From Thiodiazotropha sp040506195 (lineage in GTDB: Bacteria; Pseudomonadota; Gammaproteobacteria; Chromatiales; Chromatiaceae): 64,000 nucleotides of DNA. Position numbers and translations under genes: made by a program. The DNA lies in the NCBI GenBank assembly GCA_040506195.1, contig JBEVXH010000002.1, positions 124,001-188,000 on the forward strand, given 5' to 3'. Shown here one piece after another: positions 17,673 to 26,937 of the stretch (the first letter of the stretch is position 1; each line of letters begins with the position of its first letter). The notes under the pieces were generated by a model, which made no database searches, had not been told where the DNA came from, and worked only from the letters and a program-made list of their open reading frames with translations.

Positions 17673-18314
17673 TCAGCCGCCCAGTCTCTCCTGGATTGCA
17701 TTGACAACCACTTCACTTGAGGTGGCGCTGACAGTCAGCAGCATATTTTCGTTTTTGTAGAAATCGACAAGCGGTGCGGTCTTCTCGTTGTAAACATCGA
17801 GTCGATTGGAGATCGCCTCCTCCGTCTCGTCATCACGCTGCACCACACTGCCGCCACACTTGTCACATACACCCTCGACCTTGGTGGGCATACTCTTGAC
17901 GTTATAGATGGCTCCGCAGTCGACGCAGGTACGGCGGGTGGTTAGACGATCGAGGATCACCTCACGGGGCACATCGATCTCCACCGCACAATCGAGATCG
18001 ACAGCGATTTTCTTCAGCAACTCCTTGAGTGCCTCAGCCTGGGGGATAGTGCGGGGAAACCCGTCGAGGAGAAAACCCTTTTCACAATCCGGCTCCTGAA
18101 GACGTTGCTCCATGATCCCCATGATCAGATCATCAGGCACCAGATCGCCAGCCTTCATATAGGCCTCTGCCTGCTTGCCCAACTCGCTGCCTGCCTGAAC
18201 GGCTCCTCGCAGAATATCGCCGGTGGAGATTTGTACCGAGCCATCCAGCTGAGTCAGCTGTTTGGCCACAGTCCCTTTACCTGCACCGGGTGCACCCAAC
18301 AGAATAAGTTTCAT
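17673..18314 (-). CDS. adk: adenylate kinase, zinc-lid type
   Basis: Protein of 213 residues. P-loop GAPGAGKGT is at residues 7-15, with the AMP-binding STGDILR and GFPRT. The LID contains C-x2-C (RRTCVDCG) and C-x2-C (VCDKCGG), so it binds structural zinc, unlike E. coli Adk. It converts ATP plus AMP to two ADP in the cytoplasm. AGGAGCGATCA precedes the ATG. Monocistronic. Confidence 0.97.
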   Translation of the reverse strand: MKLILLGAPGAGKGTVAKQLTQLDGSVQISTGDILRGAVQAGSELGKQAEAYMKAGDLVPDDLIMGIMEQRLQEPDCEKGFLLDGFPRTIPQAEALKELLKKIAVDLDCAVEIDVPREVILDRLTTRRTCVDCGAIYNVKSMPTKVEGVCDKCGGSVVQRDDETEEAISNRLDVYNEKTAPLVDFYKNENMLLTVSATSSEVVVNAIQERLGG

Positions 18315-18494
18315 TGATCGCTCCTGTTTTATTCCTTTAGAGTTATTGAGATGCCAAGTGCGGGATCAACCTTGGGTTGAATCAATCGCCCCGGCTTAGT
18401 GTCAAAACCGGCGCTATTATACTTATTTCGGGCTTCAGGTCGCTGCCCGATGATTTATTAACCCATAGATTAGATTGTTGGAACAGACCCATAT

Positions 18495-19163
18495 ATGCAT
18501 AACCTGAGTGGAATCCGCTTCGAACCGGTCTCACACCGATCCAACTCTTCGGCTCTCACTCTGGTGCGGGCCGCGATACTGCCCTGCCTGATGGCTGTTT
18601 ATGGCTGCTCCAGCTCGCCACCCCGCAATATGGCCGATGCCTGCGATATCTTCGAGGAAAAAGACGATTGGTATGAGGCATCCGAGGAGGCCTTCGAAAA
18701 GTGGGGTGTGCCAATCCATGTACAATTGGCCATCATTCACCAGGAGTCCCGCTTCGAGCACGATGCTAAACCCCCTAGAGAGAAGCTGTTCTGGTTCATC
18801 CCGTGGTTTCGCAAATCGTCTGCCTATGGCTATGCCCAAGTTCAGGATACGACCTGGGAGTGGTACCAGCGGGAAACGGGAAACAGTTGGGCAGATCGGG
18901 ACGATTATGAGGATGCAGTCGACTTTATCGGCTGGTATGGGAGTGTCTCACATCGCAAACTGGGTATCTCGAAGTGGGACACCTACCGGCAATATCTCGC
19001 CTACCACGAGGGCCATGGCGGCTATAAACGCGCCAGTTACAACAAAAAACCCTGGTTACTGAAGGTAGCCCGCAAAGTGGAAAGCAACGCCAAACGGTAC
19101 CGCTCCCAAATCGCCACATGCAGAGAGAGATTGCAGCGGGGATGGAGCCTGTGGCCATTCTGA
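18495..19163 (+). CDS. lytic transglycosylase-like lipoprotein
   Basis: Protein of 222 residues with an N-terminal signal and lipobox (LMAVYGC, acylated Cys38), then an SLT/lysozyme-like domain. The motif AIIHQESRF supplies the expected catalytic glutamate. AYGYAQVQDTTWEWYQ and YLAYHEGHGGYKRASY match the Gly-Tyr-Gln and Tyr-rich elements of the transglycosylase fold. It probably cleaves peptidoglycan from the periplasmic face. The first ATG leaves a long n-region, so a later start is possible. A weak 8-bp hairpin (TGATACAG/CTGTATCA) overlaps the stop codon. No partner genes adjoin it. Confidence 0.8.
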   Translation: MHNLSGIRFEPVSHRSNSSALTLVRAAILPCLMAVYGCSSSPPRNMADACDIFEEKDDWYEASEEAFEKWGVPIHVQLAIIHQESRFEHDAKPPREKLFWFIPWFRKSSAYGYAQVQDTTWEWYQRETGNSWADRDDYEDAVDFIGWYGSVSHRKLGISKWDTYRQYLAYHEGHGGYKRASYNKKPWLLKVARKVESNAKRYRSQIATCRERLQRGWSLWPF

Positions 19164-19586
19164 TACAGTGCTTAGACCTGTATCAAAGGCATTCTCCGGT
19201 TACCTGCCTATTCAATCAGAATCAAATGACCAATAAGCTTTTATCAAGTTAAGTCGTTATATAAACTACTGGCACACATCAGATACCTGAAATAAGGCAA
19301 TCGGTTTTTTTACTCGCAGTAACCCATGTTTCCAGACGAGGTGGAAGCATTCCCGGATAAGCCAACATGGTTGAAATTCAAGCCTTTAGATATAGAGTTG
19401 ACTAAGTAGCAGCAATAGATAGTTACCTGGGTTCAAATAGTGAATATTGATGTTTTAAATGGTGGATGACGTTTAAAAAAACTAATACTTTCTATTGAAG
19501 CCATTCCATGGACCAATACTAAAGCCAACACTAAACTATTTAAGGTTTCTTTTGGCTTACCTTTCTACGACATTCGAGTAAAGGCT
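19164..19586. other. 423-base gene-free control region upstream of the rnf-PFOR block
   Basis: No coding sequence is evident. It is AT-rich and ends with the shared 19-base element at 19482-19500. A possible -10 (TACTAA, 19517-19522) lies 16 bases after the TTGAAG at the end of that element. It is the only large gap before the rnfB-ppsA gene block, so it should hold the main promoter. Confidence 0.4.
19482..19500 (+). promoter_or_regulatory. shared 19-base upstream element (rnf-PFOR copy)
   Basis: Identical to 5234-5252 upstream of mdh over all 19 bases; flanking bases diverge immediately. It ends 86 bases before the rnfB start. See the mdh copy for the internal TTC-N4-GAA repeat. Confidence 0.45.
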
Positions 19587-20465
19587 ATGGATACTGACAT
19601 CGCGCTCAACGTTACAACCGCAATCCTCTTCATGGGGGTGCTTGGTCTGTTGCTCTCTTCCATGCTGGCCTTTGCCAATAAAAAACTCTGGGTCTTTGAA
19701 GACCCACGGATCGACGAAATCGAGAGTATGTTGCCCGCCACCAATTGCGGCGCCTGCGGCAATGCCGGGTGTCGTCCGTTTGCGGAGGCCCTGATTTCGG
19801 GTGAAGTCGCTCCTGCTCAATGCACAGTCAGCAGTGCCGAAGTGATCGATGAGATAGCGGATTACCTGGGCGTTGACAGTGGTGATGTGGTTAAGCGGGT
19901 GGCACGCCTCGCCTGTGCAGGCGGGTCGCACGTGGCGCGCATGCGTGCCCATTACGATGGACTCGAGAGTTGTCGCGCGGCATCGGTCGTTTCCGGTGGG
20001 CCCAAAAGCTGTACCTGGGGCTGCATCGGCCTGGCGGATTGTGCCGATGTGTGTGACTTAGACGCCATCACTATGGATAGCCACGGTCTGCCGGTGGTGG
20101 ATGCGGATAAGTGTACGGCCTGCGAGGATTGCGTGGAGATCTGCCCTAAGGGTCTTTTCTCCATTCAACCTGTGGATCGCAGACTCTGGGTGGCCTGCAA
20201 AAATCTGGAGCATGGCGATACCGCGGAGAACGAATGCGAGGTTGCCTGCACGGCCTGTGAGCGTTGTGTGAAGGATTCCCCGGAAGGACTGATCACGATT
20301 CTAAACAACCTGGCAGTGGTCGATTACGGTAACAACGGCCTCGCCTCACCGGTGGCCACAGAAAGGTGTCCAACGGGGGCTATTGTATGGCTCGACGATG
20401 ACAAAGGACCCGTCAAAGGTATCTACGCCAAGCGTATCGTGAGAAGTGAGGCCCTTCCCCTTTGA
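19587..20465 (+). CDS. rnfB: RnfB-type ferredoxin subunit of the Rnf complex, long form
   Basis: Protein of 292 residues. An N-terminal membrane anchor (about 8-29) is followed by the RnfB FeS domain NCGACGNAGCRPFAEA (C54, C57, C62, with C79). Three ferredoxin-like cysteine groups follow: C142/146/152/156, C176/179/182/186 (CTACEDCVEICP) and C221/224/227. In the third, the usual fourth Cys before Pro is Ser231. The length and multi-cluster tail resemble the long RnfB of anaerobes rather than the 190-residue E. coli RsxB. RnfB accepts or donates electrons to soluble ferredoxin. It opens a block in which PFOR separates it from rnfC-D-G-E-A. Confidence 0.9.
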   Translation: MDTDIALNVTTAILFMGVLGLLLSSMLAFANKKLWVFEDPRIDEIESMLPATNCGACGNAGCRPFAEALISGEVAPAQCTVSSAEVIDEIADYLGVDSGDVVKRVARLACAGGSHVARMRAHYDGLESCRAASVVSGGPKSCTWGCIGLADCADVCDLDAITMDSHGLPVVDADKCTACEDCVEICPKGLFSIQPVDRRLWVACKNLEHGDTAENECEVACTACERCVKDSPEGLITILNNLAVVDYGNNGLASPVATERCPTGAIVWLDDDKGPVKGIYAKRIVRSEALPL

Positions 20466-20560
20466 GCGAAGGCTGTTGTATCGATTTCGGCACAGAGTAC
20501 TCACACCAAGTGCTCAAAGCCGTGATTAATAATCCATAAACTAGACAAGAGATGTGTTCA

Positions 20561-23500
20561 ATGTTTGGTAAAAAAGACGAGAAGACCTTCAAGTATCCCG
20601 GCATCCGTATGGCGATGGACGGCAATGGCGCGGTGATCATGTGTGAGCGGGAGGCTTCGGACGCAGCGGGTGCATACCCGATCACACCCTCCACCCAGAT
20701 GGGTGAGTATTGGGCAGAAGAGACGGCCAAAGGTCATGTAAATATCTCCGACCGCTCATTGATCTTCATTGAACCCGAGTCTGAACACGCTGCGGCGGCG
20801 GTAACTGCGGGCATGTCGATGACCGGCCTGCGCGCAACCAACTTCTCGTCTGCCCAGGGCATTGCATTCATGCACGAATCCCTCTATGCCGCGGTGGGAA
20901 AACGTCTGCCTTATGTGTTGAACATCGGTTGTCGCGCCATCACCAAGGCCTCGTTGAATGTGCACTGTGGCCATGACGATTTTCACTGTATCGACGATAC
21001 CGGCTTTTTTCAGGTATTCGCCAACAATGCCCAGGGTGCGGCTGATCTCAACCTGATCGGACGCAAGATTGCCGAACTCTCACTGACCCCGGCTGCGGTG
21101 GCCCAGGATGGCTTTCTCACCACCCACCTGATTGAACCCCTGATGGTGCCTGAGCGGGAGTTGATCAACGAATTCCTGGGACGCCCGGATGATGAAATAG
21201 AGTGCCCTACGCCGGCGCAAAAGCTGCTTTACGGTGAAACCCGACGCCGGGTTCCGATGATTTGGGATGTGGACAATCCGATGCTCTCCGGCTCGGTGCA
21301 GAATCAGGATGCCTATATGCAGACCACTGCAGCTCAGCGTCCCTACTTTTTCCAGCATATTCCACAGATAACCGACCAGGTGATGGAGGAGTATTACCAG
21401 CTCACCGGTCGTCGCTACCAACGCATCGGCTGTTACAATACCGACAAGGCCGACTATGTCATCGTCGGCATGGGATCGATGATCGTGCAGGCCCATGGGG
21501 TTGCCGACTATCTGCAGAAGACCCGTAAGCTGAAGGTGGGTGTCGTCGACATCACCATGTTCCGCCCGTTCCCCGGTGACCTGCTGGGTTCTTTGCTGAA
21601 GGGCAAAAAGGGTGTCTGTGTGCTCGAACGCACCGACCAGCCGCTGGCGGAAGACCTGCCGTTGATGCGTGAAGTACGTTCGGTGATTTCCAAATGCATC
21701 GAAAACGGGCAGGCCGTCGCGGGCAAGCGGCAACTGCCCTACCCCAGCTACGACAGCTATTCCAGTTTCAGCGATGCGCCACACCTCTACTCCGGCGCCT
21801 ATGGTCTCGGATCGAGAGACCTGCAGCCCGAAGCCCTGATCGGCGCGGTTGAAAACATGCTGCCGGATGGCGGGCATCGCAAGTTCTTCTATCTGGGCAT
21901 CGACTTCGTCCGCGATGCGGACAATCCTAAGCAGGAGATCCATATCGAGCGACTGCTCGAGGCCTATCCGGACATCGGTAAAATGGCCCTTCGCGGATCC
22001 GAGAATCCCAATCTGATGCCAGAGGGATCGATTACTGTGCGCATGCACTCAGTCGGTGGCTGGGGCGCAATCACCACCGGTAAGAATCTGGTCATGACCC
22101 TGTATGATCTGCTGGGTTACGAGATCAAGGCCAATCCGAAATACGGCTCCGAGAAAAAAGGGCAACCGACCACCTACTACCTGTCTGCGGCACCGACACC
22201 GATTCCTCTTAACTGCGAATACCACTATGTGGATGTGGTGTTGAGTCCCGATCCGAATGTCTTCGGCCACTCCAACCCCCTCGCCGGGTTGAAAAAGGGC
22301 GGCACCTTGATCATCCAGTCCAATCTGGGAAGCGCCGAAGAAGTCTGGCAATCTTTCCCCCGCTGGATGCAACAGGAGATCGTCGACAACGAGATCCATG
22401 TCTTCTATGTGGATGGTTTCAAAATCGCCCGTGAAGAGGCAACCGATGCCGATCTGCAGCTGCGTATGCAGGGTAATGCCTTCCAGGGCGCCTTCTTTGC
22501 GGGCTCGCCATTGATGGAGATGGCCGGTCTGGATGAAAAGAAGCTGTTCGCAGCCATCGAAGACCAACTGCAGCATAAATTCGGCAGCAAAGGCCGTCGG
22601 GTGGTGGAAGATAACCTGCGTGTGGTACGGCGCGGTTTCGATGAGATTCACGAAATCACAAATAAGGTAGTCGGCTCCGCCGCACAGATACCGGTCAAGA
22701 AAGAGCTCGGTTTGCCGGTCATGCTCAAGCAGCTGCCCCAGGCGGACGGCGGCATCTCCGATGTACATCGATTCTGGGAACAGACCGGCAGCTTCTATGC
22801 AACCGGTAAAGGCAACGAGAACCTGGCGGATCCCTATCAGGCACTGTCACTGATCCCCGCCGCCACCGGTGTCTTCCGTGACATGACCCAAATCCGTTTC
22901 GACTATCCCAAATGGGTTGCAGAAAACTGTACCGCCTGCGGCGATTGCTATGTGGTCTGTCCGGATAGCGCAATTCCGGGCCTGGTCAACACCCTGGGCG
23001 ATATCTTCAATACCGCCATCAACCGCATCGAAACGACAGGCCGCCCGACCCAATACCTCAGGCGTGAAAGCCGCAACGTGGAGAAACGTCTTCGCGAACT
23101 CCTGAACGAAGGCGGTGATGCCGTGAATGTCAGACAGTGCCTTGATCAGGCTGTCCTTGAGTCCATCGCGGCGGCCGAGATCGAAGAGGAATCCCGACCC
23201 AGCCTGGAAGAGGAGTTCGCACTGTTCCTGCAGGCACTGGGGGAGTTCGACTTCTCCGTTACCAAACCTTATTGGAACACCATGGAGAAGAAGAACAAAA
23301 ACAGCGGTGGACTCTTCTCCATTACGGTCAATCCCTACACCTGTAAAGGGTGTATGGAGTGTGTCGAAATCTGTGAGGACGATGCCCTGGTCGCCACCCA
23401 TCAGGATGAAGCGGCCATCCAGCGCATGCGCGACGACTGGAATATCTGGCTCGATCTGCCGACCAGCCATCCGTCGTTCAACCGTATCGACGACCTGGAC

Positions 23501-25504
23501 GAAAAGATCGGCGCCCTGCACACCCTGCTGATGGACAAGGCAAACTACAACTCCATGTCCTGCGGTGACGGCGCCTGCCTCGGTTGTGGCGAAAAGACCA
23601 TCATCCATCTATTCACCAGTACCGTGACCGCCTTGATGCAGCCACGGGTAAAACAGCACCTGGAGAAGATCGACAGATTGATCGCGGAATTGGAACAGCA
23701 TGTGCGCCTGAAACTCGCAGCGGGTGTCGATCTAAGCGATTCGAGTGCCATTGCCGATGCCGTCTCCAGCAACCAGGAGGGTGACCTTACCCTTTCCAAC
23801 CTGAGCGACAATCTCGACAGCGGCCATGAGAAGACTGTGATCGACCGCGAATGGCTGCAGTGGGCGACACAGTTGTTGGATCAGTTGCGCGAGTTGAAGT
23901 GGCAATACATTGAGGGTGTCACCAACAACGGCCGCGCCGAAATGGGCATAGTCAATGCGACCGGATGTACCTCCGTATGGGGATCGACCTACCCCTATAA
24001 TCCTTACCCATTCCCCTGGGCCAGCCACCTTTTCCAGGATAGTCCGTCGGTTGCGATGGGATTGTTCGAGGGGCATATGCGCAAGATGGCAAACGGATTC
24101 GCGGCGATCCGCAAGGCTGAACTGGAATTGGCAGATAAATACAACCCGTCCGAACATGGGGAGTATTTCAAACAGTTCAACTGGAATGATTTCAGCGATG
24201 AGGAGTGGCTGCTCTGCCCACCGGTAGTCTCAGTGGGCGGTGATGGTGCGATGTACGACATCGGTTTCCAGAATCTCTCGAGGGCTCTCGCTTCCGGTAT
24301 GCCGATAAAGGTTCTGGTACTGGATACCCAGGTCTACTCCAATACCGGTGGTCAGGCCTGTACCTCCGGCTACATCGGCCAGGTTGCCGACATGAGCCCA
24401 TACGGCAAGGCATGGAAAGGTAAGGAGGAGATCCGCAAAGAGGTATCACTGATCGGTATCGCCCACCGCACCACTTATGTGTTACAGGGCACGATCAACA
24501 ATACGACACATTTGATCGAAGGTTATATCGACGGTCTCAACAGCCGCCGGCCGGCACTGTTCAATATCTACGCCGTATGTCCGCCCGAGCATGGAATCGG
24601 TGACGATGTCGCTGCCCAGCAATCGAAAATGGCCGTGGAGGGACGTGCCTATCCGTTGATTAAATACGACCCGGATGCGGGTATGACCATAGAAGAGTGC
24701 ATCGATCTGGAAGGCAATCCTGCAATGGATGACGACTGGCCGACCTACAACATCGATTATCAGGATGAGAAGGGCGAGGCATGCAAGCTGGAGGTCCCGA
24801 TGACCTTTGCCGACTTTGCCGTTACCGAGGGACGCTTCCGCAAGCAGTTCCGCATGGCGCCTCCGGAAACCTGGAATGACAATATGGTGCCGATGCATGA
24901 ATTTATCGATCTTGACGATGATGACCGCGATGGTAAGTTTCCCTATATATGGGGAGTCGACGCCAAGAATCGCCTGATCAGAATCATCTGTGCGGAAGAG
25001 ATCGCCCGCTCCTGTGATGAGCGCCGCCAGTTTTGGCGTCAGCTTAAGGGTATCGCCGGTGAACTCGATAAAGTCGATGTGAATGCCCTGGTAGATCAGG
25101 CCAAAATCGATATGGCGAACCGCCTCAGTTCCACTCTGCTCTCAATGGCGGCCACCGGCAACGCCGAGGCATTGGCAGGCACCATATCAGCCAACGGCAC
25201 TCCAGGTAACGGCGCAGCAGCCACGGCTTCCGGCGCGGGTGAAATCCCGGGCGATTACGAACCGGTATGGATCGAAACGCCTGAATGCACGGCCTGTGAC
25301 GAGTGTGTCGAGATCAGCCCAGGTATTTTCGCCTATAACGATGACAAAAAGGCTGTCATAGTCGATCCAAAGGCGGGTCACTTCAAGGACATAGTCAAAG
25401 CGGCTGAAAAGTGTACTGCCGGATGCATCCATCCCGGCACACCCTGGAATCCATCGGAAAAAGACTTGGACAAGCTGGTCAAGCGCGCAGCAAAATACCA
25501 ATAA
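20561..25504 (+). CDS. nifJ: pyruvate:ferredoxin oxidoreductase, fused single chain with C-terminal ferredoxin domain
   Basis: Giant protein of about 1,647 residues, against roughly 1,170-1,200 for NifJ. Domain order: pyruvate-binding N-terminus (GAYPITPSTQM), gamma-like domain near 500-700, two ferredoxin clusters (C-x2-C-x2-C-x3-C near 790-800 and 928-938) separated by an unusual charged helical insert, CGDGACLGCGE near 1001-1010, and the TPP domain (GGDGAMYDIGFQNLSRA near 1228; QVYSNTGGQ). After an Ala/Gly-rich linker comes an extra ferredoxin domain with CTACDEC (near 1576) and a final Cys near 1618. It interconverts pyruvate + CoA and acetyl-CoA + CO2 with ferredoxin. ATG 20561 is preferred (AAGAGA upstream); ATG 20552 is possible. 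Lying inside an rnf block suggests use in CO2 fixation or reversible catabolism. Confidence 0.93.
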   Translation: MFGKKDEKTFKYPGIRMAMDGNGAVIMCEREASDAAGAYPITPSTQMGEYWAEETAKGHVNISDRSLIFIEPESEHAAAAVTAGMSMTGLRATNFSSAQGIAFMHESLYAAVGKRLPYVLNIGCRAITKASLNVHCGHDDFHCIDDTGFFQVFANNAQGAADLNLIGRKIAELSLTPAAVAQDGFLTTHLIEPLMVPERELINEFLGRPDDEIECPTPAQKLLYGETRRRVPMIWDVDNPMLSGSVQNQDAYMQTTAAQRPYFFQHIPQITDQVMEEYYQLTGRRYQRIGCYNTDKADYVIVGMGSMIVQAHGVADYLQKTRKLKVGVVDITMFRPFPGDLLGSLLKGKKGVCVLERTDQPLAEDLPLMREVRSVISKCIENGQAVAGKRQLPYPSYDSYSSFSDAPHLYSGAYGLGSRDLQPEALIGAVENMLPDGGHRKFFYLGIDFVRDADNPKQEIHIERLLEAYPDIGKMALRGSENPNLMPEGSITVRMHSVGGWGAITTGKNLVMTLYDLLGYEIKANPKYGSEKKGQPTTYYLSAAPTPIPLNCEYHYVDVVLSPDPNVFGHSNPLAGLKKGGTLIIQSNLGSAEEVWQSFPRWMQQEIVDNEIHVFYVDGFKIAREEATDADLQLRMQGNAFQGAFFAGSPLMEMAGLDEKKLFAAIEDQLQHKFGSKGRRVVEDNLRVVRRGFDEIHEITNKVVGSAAQIPVKKELGLPVMLKQLPQADGGISDVHRFWEQTGSFYATGKGNENLADPYQALSLIPAATGVFRDMTQIRFDYPKWVAENCTACGDCYVVCPDSAIPGLVNTLGDIFNTAINRIETTGRPTQYLRRESRNVEKRLRELLNEGGDAVNVRQCLDQAVLESIAAAEIEEESRPSLEEEFALFLQALGEFDFSVTKPYWNTMEKKNKNSGGLFSITVNPYTCKGCMECVEICEDDALVATHQDEAAIQRMRDDWNIWLDLPTSHPSFNRIDDLDEKIGALHTLLMDKANYNSMSCGDGACLGCGEKTIIHLFTSTVTALMQPRVKQHLEKIDRLIAELEQHVRLKLAAGVDLSDSSAIADAVSSNQEGDLTLSNLSDNLDSGHEKTVIDREWLQWATQLLDQLRELKWQYIEGVTNNGRAEMGIVNATGCTSVWGSTYPYNPYPFPWASHLFQDSPSVAMGLFEGHMRKMANGFAAIRKAELELADKYNPSEHGEYFKQFNWNDFSDEEWLLCPPVVSVGGDGAMYDIGFQNLSRALASGMPIKVLVLDTQVYSNTGGQACTSGYIGQVADMSPYGKAWKGKEEIRKEVSLIGIAHRTTYVLQGTINNTTHLIEGYIDGLNSRRPALFNIYAVCPPEHGIGDDVAAQQSKMAVEGRAYPLIKYDPDAGMTIEECIDLEGNPAMDDDWPTYNIDYQDEKGEACKLEVPMTFADFAVTEGRFRKQFRMAPPETWNDNMVPMHEFIDLDDDDRDGKFPYIWGVDAKNRLIRIICAEEIARSCDERRQFWRQLKGIAGELDKVDVNALVDQAKIDMANRLSSTLLSMAATGNAEALAGTISANGTPGNGAAATASGAGEIPGDYEPVWIETPECTACDECVEISPGIFAYNDDKKAVIVDPKAGHFKDIVKAAEKCTAGCIHPGTPWNPSEKDLDKLVKRAAKYQ

Positions 25505-25596
25505 GCACGTTGACATTAGCGAAAATGACAAACAGAAAACGCTTCTTTAAAAATAGGCGGATCATTAGATCCGCCTGCTGACCGAGTCTGAATGAT

Positions 25597-26937
25597 ATGG
25601 GACTTCTCAACCTGCTGTTTGGGCTGAAAAGCTTTACCCACGGCATCCATCCACCCTATAACAAGGATACGGCGGACAAGCCGATCCGGCGTCTTGCCTT
25701 CCCAGTGCAACTGGTGCTGCCGCTGGACCAGCATATTGGAAAACCAGCGATCCCCCTGGTCAAAAAGGGACAGGAAGTGGTACGTGGCGAGCCGATCGCC
25801 AAAGCCGATGGAAACTTCTCCGTACCCCTGCACGCACCGGCCACTGGACGGGTACGGGAAATCGCGCTGTTGCCGACGCCCAAGGGTCCGAAGTCAAACG
25901 GGATAGTCTTGGATGTCTACCAGGGCTCAACCCAGGAAGTACTGTGGGGACAGCCCCGTGATATGAGTGACCTCAACCAGCAGGAGATCATTCGGGCGAT
26001 CCAGGATAGCGGCATGGTGGGGCTCGGCGGGGCAGCCTTTCCTTCGCATATGAAACTGACGATCCCAAAGGATAAGCAGGTCGATACCCTTATCATCAAC
26101 GGCTGTGAATGCGAGCCCTATCTAACGTGTGATCATCGTATTATGCTGGAATACTCAAAAGAGCTGATTCGGGGTATACGCTATGCGATGCGGGCATCCG
26201 GCACCCGCCAGGTCATCATCGGCATTGAAGACAACAAAATGGATGCCGTCGAGGTGTTGCGTGCCAGCCTCTCCAAAGGCAGTTCTATCCGGGTCGAGGT
26301 GGTTGAAACCAAGTACCCGCAGGGTTCTGAGAAGATGCTGATCAAGTCGCTGCTTGACCGGGAAGTGCCTAGCGGTGGATTACCGGCAGATGTCGGTGTC
26401 GTTGTCAACAATGTAGGCACCCTGGCATTTCTTGGCATGCTACTGCCACAGGGGCAGGGACTTATCGAGCGGGTGATCACCGTCGCCGGGCCCGGCGTCC
26501 TCAAACCGGGTAACTACATGGTGCCTCTGGGGACACCGATACGCCATATTCTGGAACAGGCGGGATACGAGGGTTCACGCACCGAGTTCATTCTCGGTGG
26601 TCCGATGATGGGTCCCGCAGTATCAGCCATGGATACCCCCATCACCAAAGGCACCTCCGGTCTGTTGGTACTGAACGAGCCTTCGATTGAAGATGAGAGC
26701 CAGAGAATCTGGCCCTGTATCCGTTGTGCACGCTGTGTCAGTGCCTGTCCTATGCATCTCAATCCCTCTATGCTTGGACAGCTGGCGGCGAAACGCAAAT
26801 ATGATGAGATGGCCCTGGACTACCATCTCAATGATTGTTTCGAGTGCGGTTGTTGTTCCTATGTCTGCCCCTCAAACATTCCGCTTGTACAGTACTTCCG
26901 CATCGCCAAAGCAATCAACAGAGAGCAGGCCGCATGA
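25597..26937 (+). CDS. rnfC: Rnf complex subunit RnfC
   Basis: Protein of 446 residues. It shows an N-terminal barrel-sandwich region (GIHPPYNKDTADKPI), the flavin/NADH-binding Rossmann part (GMVGLGGAAFPSHMKL; IINGCECEPYLTCDHR) and two 4Fe-4S motifs, CIRCARCVSACP and CFECGCCSYVCPSNIPLV, near 375-430. RnfC is the cytoplasmic NADH-oxidising entry point of the Rnf complex. It starts 92 bases after PFOR and overlaps rnfD by four bases (ATGA), so the rnf genes are translationally coupled. It lacks the long Ala-rich C-terminal extension of E. coli RsxC. Confidence 0.96.
   Translation: MGLLNLLFGLKSFTHGIHPPYNKDTADKPIRRLAFPVQLVLPLDQHIGKPAIPLVKKGQEVVRGEPIAKADGNFSVPLHAPATGRVREIALLPTPKGPKSNGIVLDVYQGSTQEVLWGQPRDMSDLNQQEIIRAIQDSGMVGLGGAAFPSHMKLTIPKDKQVDTLIINGCECEPYLTCDHRIMLEYSKELIRGIRYAMRASGTRQVIIGIEDNKMDAVEVLRASLSKGSSIRVEVVETKYPQGSEKMLIKSLLDREVPSGGLPADVGVVVNNVGTLAFLGMLLPQGQGLIERVITVAGPGVLKPGNYMVPLGTPIRHILEQAGYEGSRTEFILGGPMMGPAVSAMDTPITKGTSGLLVLNEPSIEDESQRIWPCIRCARCVSACPMHLNPSMLGQLAAKRKYDEMALDYHLNDCFECGCCSYVCPSNIPLVQYFRIAKAINREQAA

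Noticed and set aside
21080..23608. Three long open frames antisense to PFOR (21080-22048, 22049-22768, 22847-23608)
   Set aside because: They are shadows of the PFOR codon pattern, with no ribosome binding sites or familiar motifs.
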